Assembly: GCF_014842995.1 (NCBI RefSeq)
Contig: NZ_JACYXL010000013.1
Coordinates: forward strand, 1-64,000
Source: Rhodanobacter sp. 7MK24
GTDB lineage: Bacteria > Pseudomonadota > Gammaproteobacteria > Xanthomonadales > Rhodanobacteraceae
Direction of reading: 5' to 3'
Length of the DNA: 64,000 bases
Shown: one piece after another, positions 54,449-63,362 of the stretch
How the letters are laid out: each line of letters begins with the position of its first letter
How positions within the stretch are numbered: the first letter of the stretch is position 1
Notes under the pieces: model-generated
The model's input: only the letters and a program-made list of their open reading frames with translations
What the model was told of the DNA's origin: nothing
Databases searched by the model: none
Translations under genes and position numbers: made by a program

Positions 54449-54949
54449 CTAGCGCAGGTTCGGCGGCTCGCTGGAATACGCCATCGCGCTGATCTTCCAG
54501 CCCGCACCGGTGTTCACCAATTGCCAGGCCTCATGGCCTCGATTGTTCAATTTGCCATCGGCAAGGAACACGAAATCGAAGTACACCGACGCAATGGCAC
54601 CGTCGGTCTCGATACGCACGTTGGAAAACTTCTCCTCAACGCGCCCCTGGCTGCCGACGACGAAGTCGACGAAGCGCTGATGGTTGTCGCTGTGGAAACG
54701 CGGCACCTGCGGATGTCTGGCGCTGAGCTGCTGGTAGGCGTCATCGCCCAGCACCTCGAACCATGCGCCGCCTTCGGCCATGAACAGGTTTTCCAGCCCG
54801 GCCTTGTCCTTGGCGATCAGTGCCGCCTGGAATTTCGCGACCACCTGCTCGATCTGCGCATGTGCATCCGGCGACGCCGGCGTGGCCGCAGTTGCGGTGA
54901 AAGCGAACGCTGCCAGCAGGGGCAAGGCAAGCAATCCGGTCTTCTTCAC
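54449..54949 (-). CDS. Secreted SnoaL/NTF2-like protein
   Basis: The 166-residue product starts at GTG 54949, with GGAG 8 nt upstream, and has a signal peptide (VKKTGLLALPLLAAFAFTAT). The mature part has the NTF2-like pattern: an N-terminal helix (IEQVVAKFQAALIAKDKAGL), then a curved sheet (GAIASVYFDFVFLADGK, AWQLVNTGAGWKISAMAYS). Such periplasmic proteins often bind small ligands. No enzyme function can be claimed. Confidence 0.75.
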   Translation of the reverse strand: MKKTGLLALPLLAAFAFTATAATPASPDAHAQIEQVVAKFQAALIAKDKAGLENLFMAEGGAWFEVLGDDAYQQLSARHPQVPRFHSDNHQRFVDFVVGSQGRVEEKFSNVRIETDGAIASVYFDFVFLADGKLNNRGHEAWQLVNTGAGWKISAMAYSSEPPNLR

Positions 54950-55057
54950 GGGGACTCCGCGTGCAGTGGATGGGAAGTCCATTGCACAGGGCTGGGCAGC
55001 GACCATGCCAGCGTATTGCGACGAACCGTGCCCGCGGCGCGGCGAAGCGATGCAGAC

Positions 55058-55633
55058 CTATCGCTCGCCGGCAGCACAGGCCTTATGGCGGAAGCACCCC
55101 ACGAGGTGATCGTTGATCATCCCCGTCGCCTGCATCAGCGAATAGCAGATGGTGGTGCCGACGAAGCGGAAACCGCGCTTCTTCAGTTCCTTGCTCATGC
55201 GGTCGGAGAGCGCCGTGCTGGCAGGCACTTCGCCCTTCTCCTTCCAGCGATTGTGCAGCGGTTTGCCGTCCACGAACGACCACAGGTAGGCGTCGAGGCT
55301 GCCGAACTCGGCGATCACCTTCTGCGCTGCGATGGCGTTGTCGCGCGCCGCGGTCACCTTGAGCCTGTTGCGGATGATGCCGGGATCGAGCAGCAGCTTT
55401 TCCAGCTCGCGATCCTTCATTGCCGCCACGCGGGCGATGTCGAAATCGTGGAAGGCCTTGCGGTAGTTGTCGCGCTTGACCAGCACGGTGCGCCACGACA
55501 GCCCGGCCTGTGCACCCTCGAGACACAGGAACTCGAACAGGCGCTGGTCGTCGTGCAGCGGCACGCCCCATTCGGTGTCGTGGTAGGCACACATCAGCGT
55601 ATCGTCGGCGGGTGCCCAGTGGCAACGTTGCAT
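55058..55633 (-). CDS. tag: DNA-3-methyladenine glycosylase I
   Basis: The 191-residue product has the Tag opening MQRCHWAPADDTLMCAYHDT EWG, the zinc and pocket residues (LEGAQAGLSWRTVLVKRDNY, RGFRFVGTTICYSLMQATGM), and the C-terminal NDHLVGCFRH. It excises 3-methyladenine from alkylated DNA. It diverges from the EamA transporter gene over a 100-bp gap. Confidence 0.95.
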   Translation of the reverse strand: MQRCHWAPADDTLMCAYHDTEWGVPLHDDQRLFEFLCLEGAQAGLSWRTVLVKRDNYRKAFHDFDIARVAAMKDRELEKLLLDPGIIRNRLKVTAARDNAIAAQKVIAEFGSLDAYLWSFVDGKPLHNRWKEKGEVPASTALSDRMSKELKKRGFRFVGTTICYSLMQATGMINDHLVGCFRHKACAAGER

Positions 55634-55733
55634 GCGGCGGTTCCGGCAGGGGGCGCTTGGCGCGGAGCGCACAGTGAACGCTGGAAGGCTGCCGGAGGCA
55701 ATACACTCGCGCCTTTCCAGCGCGATGCCTTCC

Positions 55734-56618
55734 ATGCCCGGTCAAGCCGCCTCGCAACGCAGCGCCTCGCTGGCGCTGCTCGCCACCATTCTGCTGTGGG
55801 CCTACAGCTGGGTGGTGATGAAGCAGGTGCTGGCGTTTGCGGGGCCGTTCGATTTCGCGGCAATGCGCTACCTGCTGGGTGCGGCGGTGCTGTTCGTGGC
55901 GCTGACGCTGAGCCGCCAGCCGCTGAAGCCGCCACCGCTGCTGCCCACGATCCTGATCGGCCTGTGCCAGACCGCGGCGTTCCAGGGATTGGAGCAATGG
56001 GCACTGGTGAGTGGTGGCGCCGGCCATGTGGCGTTGCTGGCTTACACCATGCCGTTCTGGGCCGTGCTCCTGGCTTGGCTGATCCTGCGCGAACGGCCCA
56101 CGGGTCGACATTGGCTGGGCCTGCTGCTGGCCGCGCTGGGCCTCGTCTGCATCATCGAGCCGTGGCGCGGGCTGGGCAATGCGGCGAGTACGGTGCTGGC
56201 CATCGCCGGCGGCGCGGCATGGGCGGCCGGCACGGTACTGAGCAAACGGCTGTTCCGGTTGCACGCGGTGTCCGCACTCAATCTCACGGCCTGGCAGATG
56301 CTGGCCGGCGGCGTGGCGCTGGGCATCGTGGCGCTGGCGGTGCCGCAGCGGAACATCGCATGGAGCGGTGCCTTCATGGCCGGATTGGCGTACAGCGTGC
56401 TGATGGCCTCAAGCCTCGCGTGGTGGCTGTGGTCGATCGTGCTGCGCCGGCTTCCCACCACATTGGCCAGCGTGAGCAGCCTGGGCGTACCCATCGTTGG
56501 CGTGCTGCTGGCGTGGGCGATCCTGCACGAGGAGCCCAGACCGATGGAATGGGTCGGGATCGGCTTCGTGCTGCTGGGACTGTGTGCGGTGAGCGGCGTG
56601 CGGCGGCGGCGCCCGTAG
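55734..56618 (+). CDS. EamA-family (DMT) membrane transporter
   Basis: The 294-residue product has ten membrane helices in two EamA repeats (LALLATILLWAYSWVVMKQV; then AGGAAWAAGTVLSKRLFRL). Conserved ends are VPIVGVLLAWAILHEEPRP and EWVGIGFVLLGLCA. The family exports amino acids and other metabolites; the substrate is unknown. The start may also be the ATG three codons earlier. A hairpin begins at its stop codon. Confidence 0.88.
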   Translation: MPGQAASQRSASLALLATILLWAYSWVVMKQVLAFAGPFDFAAMRYLLGAAVLFVALTLSRQPLKPPPLLPTILIGLCQTAAFQGLEQWALVSGGAGHVALLAYTMPFWAVLLAWLILRERPTGRHWLGLLLAALGLVCIIEPWRGLGNAASTVLAIAGGAAWAAGTVLSKRLFRLHAVSALNLTAWQMLAGGVALGIVALAVPQRNIAWSGAFMAGLAYSVLMASSLAWWLWSIVLRRLPTTLASVSSLGVPIVGVLLAWAILHEEPRPMEWVGIGFVLLGLCAVSGVRRRRP

Positions 56619-56641
56619 GAGCGCACAGGGTGCGCTCCTAC
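56615..56641. repeat. Hairpin repeat at the EamA stop codon
   Basis: GTAGGAGCGCA-CAGGG-TGCGCTCCTAC has perfect 11-bp arms and includes the TAG stop. It belongs to the scattered GTAGGAGCGC-type palindromes seen in pseudomonads and xanthomonads. No T run follows. Confidence 0.7.
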
Positions 56642-56737
56642 GCAAGGCACGCCCCCGCAAGTTCGCGCGGCTGCATTCAGCGCGATGCCGAAATCACGGC
56701 GGTATCATGTGCGCTGCCGTTCCCCGCGAATTTTCCG

Positions 56738-57865
56738 ATGTTCTCGCTACCCGAATTGTGGTCACACCTGGTCGATTGGCTGAGCAGCCACGCCGTGGCG
56801 CCCGCGCTCGCCCTGCTGCACCTGGGCAAGCTGTCCGGCGACCCGCGCGACATCGCTGCGTCGCTGCTGATCGCCGTGCTGCAGATCTGCATCATCGGCT
56901 TCCTTTTCAGACCGCTGGAAACCTTCTTCCCCGCCGAGAAGTGGGCCGATCGCAAGCTCACCCTGGTAGACCGCAACTACACGGTGATGATGCTGGTGGG
57001 CATCTTCCCGCTGTTCACGTATCTGATCCTGATGCCCTTCAGCAACCTGCTGGGCGGTGCCGACACGAGCACCTCCAGCACCGGCTCGCCGCTGGCGCTG
57101 ACGACCCTGATGCCGTGGTTCAACGGCCACCCCTACGTGCTGTTCGGCGTGTACTACGTGGTGTACGACTTCGTGTACTACTGGATGCATCGCACCCAGC
57201 ACGCGCTGCCGTGGTGGTGGGCGCTGCACAGCATGCATCACAGCACGCGGCAGATGAGCTGCTGGACCAACGACCGCGGCAACCTGATCGACGGCTTCAT
57301 CCAGTCGATGATCCTCGCCGTGGTGGGCCTGGTCATGGGTGTGGACCCGGACGAGTTCGCCTGGCTGATGCTGCTGGGCGAACTGGTGCAGAATTTTTCG
57401 CATACCAACACGCGGTTCGGCTTCGGACGCGTGTTCGAGCGCCTGCTGGTCGACCCGAAATTCCACCGCCTGCACCACATGCTGGTCGACGCCGAGCGCC
57501 CCAAGTTGCACAACTGCAACTTTGGCCAGGTGCTCTCGATCTGGGATGTGATCTTCGGCACCGCGCTGTATGGCGAACCGCCGCGCCCCACAGGCGTGGG
57601 CGATCCAGTGGTGGATGCGGACAACAATTACGGGCTGCTCGGCCTGCACTGGCATTCGACCAGGCGCTTCCTGTGCACGGTATTCCGGCGCGAGGGCTGG
57701 AGGCCGGGCGAAGTGGCATTCGATCCCGTGACGCTGCGTCCGGTCCCGGTCGATCAGCTCGACCTGCACGCCCTGGCACACCACCTCCCGGGCGGTGTCG
57801 CCGCAGCGACGACCGGCACGGCGGCGAACGACGACGCCGTCACTGCGGAATCCATGACGGTCTGA
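56738..57865 (+). CDS. Sterol desaturase / fatty acid hydroxylase family protein
   Basis: The 375-residue membrane protein has the di-iron histidine boxes in order: HRTQH in YYWMHRTQHALPWWWALH near residue 155, HSMHH near 167, and HRLHHML near 247. The first two with HTNTRF and the third form the catalytic site of this superfamily, which uses oxygen to hydroxylate or desaturate lipids. The substrate is unknown; many bacterial members act on sterol-like, hopanoid or ornithine lipids. The C-terminal 40 residues are low-complexity. It converges with the dehydratase gene 6 nt away. Confidence 0.88.
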   Translation: MFSLPELWSHLVDWLSSHAVAPALALLHLGKLSGDPRDIAASLLIAVLQICIIGFLFRPLETFFPAEKWADRKLTLVDRNYTVMMLVGIFPLFTYLILMPFSNLLGGADTSTSSTGSPLALTTLMPWFNGHPYVLFGVYYVVYDFVYYWMHRTQHALPWWWALHSMHHSTRQMSCWTNDRGNLIDGFIQSMILAVVGLVMGVDPDEFAWLMLLGELVQNFSHTNTRFGFGRVFERLLVDPKFHRLHHMLVDAERPKLHNCNFGQVLSIWDVIFGTALYGEPPRPTGVGDPVVDADNNYGLLGLHWHSTRRFLCTVFRREGWRPGEVAFDPVTLRPVPVDQLDLHALAHHLPGGVAAATTGTAANDDAVTAESMTV

Positions 57866-57871
57866 GTACGC

Positions 57872-58819
57872 TCACCACGGCAACGCGTCGAGATCGACAT
57901 TGCCGCCGGTGAGCACGACGCCCACTTGCCTGCCGGCGAAACGCTGCGGCTGCTTGAGTATCGCGGCCAGCACGGTGGCGCTGGAGACTTCCACCACCTG
58001 CTTCAGCTCGCTCCACAACAGGCGCATCGCAGCGATGGTCTCCGCGTCGCTCACCGTGACGACTTCCACGCGATGCGTACGCAGGGCATCGAAATTCGGT
58101 TGGCCCATCAGCGCGCGCAGGCCGTCGCACACCGTGTCCGGCACCATGCTCGCGATACGCGAGCCCGCGGCCAGCGAGCGTGCCGCATCGTCGGCGCCGG
58201 CTGGCTCGGCGGCGACCAGCGCCAGTTCCGGCCTGAGCGCATGCGCGGCAATCGCCACGCCCGCGGCCAGGCCGCCGCCGCCGACGGGCGTGATGAGCGC
58301 ATCGAGCTGCGGTGCCTGACGCAGCAACTCCAGTGCAATGGTGCCCTGCCCTGCCATCACCCGCGCATCCGCATAGGGATGAACCAGTGCGGCACCCGTC
58401 TGCGCCTGCACCTCGGCGCACATCGCCTCGCGCGCTGCCTGAGTGGGCGCGCAACGATGCAGCGTGCCGCCGGCACGCACGATGGCGTCCAGCTTGGCCT
58501 GCACGGCGCCTTCGGGCACCACCACGTGCGCCTGGATGCCGCGCGTGGCGGCGGCCAACGCGAGCGCGTTGCCGTGGTTGCCGGAGGAATGCGTGACCAC
58601 GCCACGCGCGGCATCTTCGTCGGAGAGCGACCACACCGCATTGCAGGCGCCGCGAAACTTGAACGCACCACCGCGCTGCAGGTTCTCGCACTTGAAATGC
58701 AACTCGGCGCCAGCCAGTGCGTCGAGCGCAGCACTGCGCAGCACAGGCGTCACCACCGCATAAGGCGCGATGCGCGATGCGGCATCGCGGATCGCATCGA
58801 TATCGGGCAGGGCGTTCAT
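57872..58819 (-). CDS. Threonine/serine dehydratase-type PLP enzyme
   Basis: The 315-residue fold-type II PLP enzyme has the PLP lysine in GGAFKFRGACNAVWSL near residue 54, the substrate loop HSSGNHGNALALAAA near 79, and the phosphate-binding GGGGLAAG near 178. It lacks the C-terminal ACT regulatory domains of biosynthetic IlvA, so it resembles catabolic threonine dehydratase or serine racemase. Its ATG overlaps the stop of the aldose epimerase gene. Confidence 0.9.
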   Translation of the reverse strand: MNALPDIDAIRDAASRIAPYAVVTPVLRSAALDALAGAELHFKCENLQRGGAFKFRGACNAVWSLSDEDAARGVVTHSSGNHGNALALAAATRGIQAHVVVPEGAVQAKLDAIVRAGGTLHRCAPTQAAREAMCAEVQAQTGAALVHPYADARVMAGQGTIALELLRQAPQLDALITPVGGGGLAAGVAIAAHALRPELALVAAEPAGADDAARSLAAGSRIASMVPDTVCDGLRALMGQPNFDALRTHRVEVVTVSDAETIAAMRLLWSELKQVVEVSSATVLAAILKQPQRFAGRQVGVVLTGGNVDLDALPW

Positions 58820-59814
58820 GCCTGGATGATCTCCACGCCGCAGCGATAGCGACGCTCCGCGCCCGGCAGCAGGCGGATCGCATCCGCGCACTCAGGCCGG
58901 TTGAAGGCATTCGCCATGCACTCCATCGGCTCCAGCGCGATGGCGCGGCGCACGTCGCGGCTGATCGTGTCGGAAGTGAAGGCGTGCATCAGGCCGTGTT
59001 CCTGCCAGACCACCAGTGCGCGACCGCTGGCCGGATCGCGCAGGTGCGTGCGGATGCGGCCGTCGGCGTCGGACTGCAATTCGTTGTAGCTCTGGTCGAG
59101 GATCTGGCCGCCGATCGCGCGCGGCTCGCGGAAATCCATCGCGGGCGCATCATCCAACGCCACGTAGGCGGCGGCTCCCGGCAGAGCAATCAGGTCGGCG
59201 CCGGTACGGATCAGGCCTTCGCCGGGAATCTGCAATTCCCAGCCATCCACCAGTGCGTCAGCCAAGCGGAAATACGGATGCCAGCCGAAGAAACACGGCG
59301 CCGCGTCGTCGCCCACGTTGCGCATCGCGACCTCCAGCGCGAGGCCGGCAGCGTCCAGCGTGAACGTCACCGCCAGGTCGATCGAGTGCGGATAACCTGG
59401 CTGCGGGCGAATCACGTTGGTGGCCAGCGTCGCCCGCGCTTTCTGTTCGTCCGCCGCAAGCGCAACAAGATCGAATGTGGCGCCACGCACGAAGCCATGC
59501 CGACTGGCGCGCGCCTCGCCCACCACGCCGGGCTGCAGATCCTGCGCCTGTCCGTCGAAGCTGTAGCGCGCGTCGGCGATGCGGCCACCGAACGGCACCA
59601 TGATCGCGAAGCGCGAGCCGGAGCGCGCGACGACTTCCGCGTCGTCGCGGTAGCTGTCGGCGTAGTCGAACCACGTGCCGCCCTCGTCCGCCTCGAAATT
59701 CAGGAGCGCCGCCCCAAGCCGTGCGATGCGCACGCGGCGGCCGCCTTCGGCATCCTCCAGTTGCACCACGGGCTGTGTGCCCAGCATGGCCTCGACGGCA
59801 CGGAAACGCGTCAT
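58816..59814 (-). CDS. Aldose 1-epimerase family protein
   Basis: The 332-residue galactose mutarotase-fold protein has FAIMVPFGGRIADARYSFDG, SRHGFVRGATFDLVAL (first catalytic His), CFFGWHPYFRLADALVDGW (second His) and a terminal Glu region (ALEPMECMANAFNRP). It would interconvert alpha and beta anomers of a sugar; the specific sugar is unknown. It is coupled to the dehydratase gene by ATGA, an odd pairing with no obvious pathway link. It diverges from pepN over 65 bp. Confidence 0.88.
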   Translation of the reverse strand: MTRFRAVEAMLGTQPVVQLEDAEGGRRVRIARLGAALLNFEADEGGTWFDYADSYRDDAEVVARSGSRFAIMVPFGGRIADARYSFDGQAQDLQPGVVGEARASRHGFVRGATFDLVALAADEQKARATLATNVIRPQPGYPHSIDLAVTFTLDAAGLALEVAMRNVGDDAAPCFFGWHPYFRLADALVDGWELQIPGEGLIRTGADLIALPGAAAYVALDDAPAMDFREPRAIGGQILDQSYNELQSDADGRIRTHLRDPASGRALVVWQEHGLMHAFTSDTISRDVRRAIALEPMECMANAFNRPECADAIRLLPGAERRYRCGVEIIQA

Positions 59815-59879
59815 TGCTAGCTCCGGTTGAAAGGCGGGGACAAGATTCGCCATGTTAGCCTGATCTGTCCCCGTCCCCG

Positions 59880-62537
59880 ATGTCCCACCGCATGAACGCA
59901 CGACCCGACGCCTCCAGCCTGCCGATCCGCCTTGCCGATTACCGTGCGCCAGCCTGGCGTGTAGAGCGCGTTGAGCTGGATTTCGAGTTGGGCATAGCCA
60001 CGACCGAGATCGGCGCGAAGCTGCTGCTGCGCCGCGATCCTGCGCAGGACGAATCGTTGCGGCTGGACGGCGAAAACCTGGAGTTGATTTCCATCGCGCT
60101 CGACGGCGAGGTCCTGGCGGACGATGCCTACCGCCTGGTCGACGGCGGCCTCGAAGTGCATGGCGCGCGCGACGGCAGCGTGCTGGAAACACGCGTGCGC
60201 GTGCATCCCGCGGCGAACACCGCATTGGAAGGCCTTTATCTCTCCGGTCCCAGTGAGACGGGTTTCCTGCTCACCCAGTGCGAGGCGCAGGGCTTTCGCC
60301 ACATCACGTTTTTCCCGGATCGCCCCGATGTGCAGGCGATCTATACCGTGACCTTGCGTGCCGATCGCGCGCGCTTCCCCGTGCTGCTGGCCGGCGGCAA
60401 TCCCGATGGCTCTGGCGAACTCGAGGATGGCCGCCATTGGGCGCGCTTCGTCGACCCCCATCCCAAGCCGGCCTATCTGTTCGCGCTGGTCGCCGGCCGT
60501 CTGGAGAAGATCGAACAGGACTACCGCACCGCCGACGGCCGCGACGTGCAGCTGAAGATCTGGGCCGAGGCCGACGCCATCGACCGTTGCCACTACGCGA
60601 TGGACGCCTTGGTGCGCTCGATGCGCTGGGACGAACAGGCCTACGGTCGCAACTACGACCTCGACGTGTTCCACGTCGTCGCCACCCACGACTTCAACAT
60701 GGGTGCGATGGAGAACAAGGGCCTCAATATCTTCAACACGAAGTGCCTGCTGGCCGACGCCGACTCCAGCACCGACGACGAGTACCGTCGCGTGGAAGCG
60801 GTGGTCGCGCACGAGTACTTCCACAACTGGAGCGGCAATCGCGTCACCTGCCGCGACTGGTTCCAGTTGAGTCTCAAGGAAGGTTTCACCGTATACCGCG
60901 AGCAGTGCTTCTCCGCCGACATGAACTCGGCGCCGTTGAAGCGCATCGAGGACGTGGGTCTGCTGCGTCGCGCGCAATTCCCCGAAGACGCCGGCCCGCT
61001 GGCGCATCCGGTGCGGCCTGCCGAGTACCGCGAGATCAACAACTTCTACACCGCCACCGTGTACGAGAAAGGCGCCGAACTGGTACGCATGCTGGCCGGC
61101 AAGCTGGGTACGGCGGGCTTTCGCCGCGGCACCGACTTGTACTTCAGCCGCAACGACGGACGCGCCGCCACCCTCGAGGATTTCCTTGCCGCGCTGGGCG
61201 AAGCGAATGACGTCGACCTCTCGCCCTATCTTGCCTGGTACGGCCAGTCCGGCACGCCGCGACTGAAAGCGCATGGCCACTACGACGCCACGCGCCACGA
61301 ATACACGCTCACGTTGTCGCAGCACACGCCAGCCAGTCTCCAGCAGCCGCGCAAGCAGCCCCTGCCGATTCCGGTGAAGCTGGCGCTGTTCGGATCCGAC
61401 GGCCGCATGCTGCCCTTGCATACGGACGGCCAAACGGATGCCTCCGAGATCGTGGTCGTGCTCGACGAGGCCGAGCAGTGCTTCGTGTTTCGCGACGTGC
61501 CCGAGCGCCCTGTGCCCTCGCTGTTGCGCGGCCTCTCCGCGCCGGCGGTACTTGAGTGCGATTACACGCCGGCCGAGCTTGCCCTGCTGCTGGGTCACGA
61601 TCCAGACGGCTTCAATCGTTGGGACGCAGGCCAGCAGCTTGCCCTGCGCGCCTACGATGCGCTGCGCGACGGCGCCCACAACGGCGCCGTGAACGCATGG
61701 TGCGACACGCTGGCTGCGCTGTTCGACGATGCACGGCTCGACGCCGCCCTGCTCGCCGACCTGCTTGTCCCACCCGGTGAGATCGAGCTGGCGGAGCGCG
61801 AGTCCGTGGTCGACCCGGCGCGCATATATACGCTGCGCCAGCAATTGCAGCAGCGCCTGGCCGCACGCATCGGCGCCGACAAGCTGGAAGCGCGATATCG
61901 CTCGCTCGCCGCGCAATCCACGGCAGGCATCGATGCCGTCAGTCAGGCCAACCGCAGCCTGAAACAGCGCGTGCTCCAACTGCTGGCCCTGCTCGATCCG
62001 ACCGCCGCCTGCCATCATGCCGCCACGCAATACCTCGACGCGCCGAGCATGACCGACCGCCTCGCCGCGCTGGGTGTGCTGGCCCGGCACGACGCCGCAC
62101 GCAGCGTCGAGCCGCTCGTGCACTACCGCGAACGCTACGCGAGTGATCCGCTGGCGTTGGACAAGTGGTTCGCCCTGCAGGCACAGCTGCCCGGCGAGGG
62201 CGCGCTGGCCCGGGTGCAGGCGCTGGAAGCCGACCCGGCTTTCACCCTGAAAAATCCGAACCGCGCCCGCGCCTTGCTGGGTACCTGGGCCAACGGCAAC
62301 CCTTCCGGCTTCCATCGCGCCGACGGCGCAGGCTATCGGTTGTATGCCGACCGCTTGCTGGCATTGGACGCGCTGAACCCGCAGATCGCGGCCCGTCTCG
62401 CCACCGCGTTCAACGGCTGGCAGCGGCTGGAGCCGCATCGTCGCGAAGCGGCGCATGCCGCGCTGGCTTCACTGGCTGGCCACGACCAGCTCTCGCGCAA
62501 CCTGGCCGAGATCGTAGGCAACATGCTCAAGGGCTAA
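59880..62537 (+). CDS. pepN: Aminopeptidase N (M1 family)
   Basis: The 885-residue cytoplasmic enzyme has the exopeptidase motif FNMGAMENKGLNIF near residue 277 and the zinc motif VAHEYFHNWSGNRVTCRDWF near residue 312, with the third ligand Glu 19 residues on in LKEGFTVYREQ. Length and the C-terminal helical domain match E. coli PepN. It removes N-terminal residues from peptides in protein turnover. A strong terminator follows. Confidence 0.97.
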   Translation: MSHRMNARPDASSLPIRLADYRAPAWRVERVELDFELGIATTEIGAKLLLRRDPAQDESLRLDGENLELISIALDGEVLADDAYRLVDGGLEVHGARDGSVLETRVRVHPAANTALEGLYLSGPSETGFLLTQCEAQGFRHITFFPDRPDVQAIYTVTLRADRARFPVLLAGGNPDGSGELEDGRHWARFVDPHPKPAYLFALVAGRLEKIEQDYRTADGRDVQLKIWAEADAIDRCHYAMDALVRSMRWDEQAYGRNYDLDVFHVVATHDFNMGAMENKGLNIFNTKCLLADADSSTDDEYRRVEAVVAHEYFHNWSGNRVTCRDWFQLSLKEGFTVYREQCFSADMNSAPLKRIEDVGLLRRAQFPEDAGPLAHPVRPAEYREINNFYTATVYEKGAELVRMLAGKLGTAGFRRGTDLYFSRNDGRAATLEDFLAALGEANDVDLSPYLAWYGQSGTPRLKAHGHYDATRHEYTLTLSQHTPASLQQPRKQPLPIPVKLALFGSDGRMLPLHTDGQTDASEIVVVLDEAEQCFVFRDVPERPVPSLLRGLSAPAVLECDYTPAELALLLGHDPDGFNRWDAGQQLALRAYDALRDGAHNGAVNAWCDTLAALFDDARLDAALLADLLVPPGEIELAERESVVDPARIYTLRQQLQQRLAARIGADKLEARYRSLAAQSTAGIDAVSQANRSLKQRVLQLLALLDPTAACHHAATQYLDAPSMTDRLAALGVLARHDAARSVEPLVHYRERYASDPLALDKWFALQAQLPGEGALARVQALEADPAFTLKNPNRARALLGTWANGNPSGFHRADGAGYRLYADRLLALDALNPQIAARLATAFNGWQRLEPHRREAAHAALASLAGHDQLSRNLAEIVGNMLKG

Positions 62538-62543
62538 AACGGA

Positions 62544-62569
62544 AACGGCGGCCTGGGCCGCCGTTTTTT
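62544..62569 (+). terminator. Rho-independent terminator of pepN
   Basis: AACGGCGGCC-TG-GGCCGCCGTT followed by TTTT starts 7 nt after the pepN stop codon. Confidence 0.92.
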
Positions 62570-62631
62570 CGCGTGGAAGCGCCCTAGGAATCGCACGCTA
62601 AGTGCGCGCTCCCACGTGAAGCAGGTTCAGC

Positions 62632-62817
62632 TCACACCGGCAGGCTTTTCAGCGCGGTGCGCAGGCGCACCATGCGCGACTCAAGCCGCGGCTTCAGCAT
62701 GGCGCGCTCGCTTTCGGCGCGATCGTCCAAGGTTTCCATGGCCATCTCGATGCGGCCGATCTCGATCAGCAGGTCGTGATGCGGAAAGAATTTCTCGAAG
62801 TCGATGCTCATACCCAT
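62632..62817 (-). CDS. Small conserved-looking helical protein
   Basis: The 61-residue product starts at ATG 62817 (MGMSIDFEKFF), with GGGGGA about 8 nt upstream; ATG 62811 is the alternative. It is mostly helical and highly charged (IEIGRIEMAMETLDDRAESE, KPRLESRMVRLRTALK), so it may form a coiled coil. I do not recognise a family. Good coding bias supports it. Confidence 0.65.
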   Translation of the reverse strand: MGMSIDFEKFFPHHDLLIEIGRIEMAMETLDDRAESERAMLKPRLESRMVRLRTALKSLPV

Positions 62818-63040
62818 GGCTGCGTCCCCCGGCTTTGGTGTTGCCAAAGGCAATGCATCGGCCATGCCAAAACGTGATTTCAATCACATTGTGCCCTTGG
62901 GATGCTGCGTGACACTGACGCAACGCGTCAGCAGCTGTCCTGCCTCGGCAGAAAGTTGCGCTGCAGTCACCACGGGTTCACCTACTTGCGACGATTATCG
63001 ACCCACGGTCTGGCAGCGAGACGGCCATATCACCACTGGA

Positions 63041-63155
63041 TTCAAAGTTTCTGGCGCCCGGCATCACGGTCATCCTGGATTCCCCCTGTTCCTGAGACCG
63101 CCGGGCGCCAGATCTAAACGACGAAACCCCGCATCCGTGCGGGGTTTCGCTTTTT
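63041..63155 (+). ncRNA. Candidate structured small RNA with terminator
   Basis: A 12-bp perfect stem (TCTGGCGCCCGG at 63050-63061 with CCGGGCGCCAGA at 63101-63112) encloses an inner CGGTC/GACCG pair and a loop of about 24 nt. Ten bases later comes a textbook terminator: CGAAACCCCGC-ATCC-GTGCGGGGTTTCG (63122-63149) and CTTTTT. No protein gene ends here, so the terminator needs another transcript. A small RNA or a leader/attenuator of mnmG are the main options. The 5' end is unknown. It does not match 6S or SRP RNA motifs. Confidence 0.5.
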
Positions 63156-63164
63156 CCGGCACAA

Positions 63165-63190
63165 AAAACGACGGCGCCCCGAGGGGCGCC
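63165..63190 (-). terminator. Minus-strand terminator-like hairpin
   Basis: On the minus strand GGCGCCCC-TC-GGGGCGCC is followed by GTCGTTTTTT. No minus-strand gene is seen to its right, so what it would terminate is unclear. With the hairpin at 63122 it makes a back-to-back pair. Confidence 0.55.
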
Positions 63191-63362
63191 GCCTGGCTTC
63201 CTTTCACGGTACGCGATCAGGCCCCTGTCCGCCCGATCCCGACGCGCGTAGTCGCGCAGCCGGTGCCCTTGAAAGTGCGCGGTGGTCGATGCAGGTTGCA
63301 TGCCAAACCCCGACCCTGCTCGCGCGGTACCATAAGCTCCTGCTTTCAGAGCCTTGCGCATC

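Larger units (their letters stand above)
62818..63362. other. Gene-free spacer upstream of mnmG
   Basis: About 545 bp with no convincing protein gene. It contains the candidate structured RNA at 63041-63155 and a second, minus-oriented terminator-like hairpin at 63165-63190. Confidence 0.5.

Noticed and set aside
59817-62456. Long minus-strand open frame opposite pepN
   Set aside because: pepN on the plus strand has complete catalytic motifs; the antisense frame is a codon-bias artefact.
62902-63117. 71-codon plus-strand frame ending just before the 63122 terminator
   Set aside because: Poor coding bias and no ribosome site, and its end overlaps the 12-bp RNA stem. A structured RNA explains the region better.
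63041-63155. Identification of the hairpin RNA as 6S or SRP RNA
   Set aside because: The GGAAGGAAGC-type SRP loop and the 6S central bubble pattern are not present.
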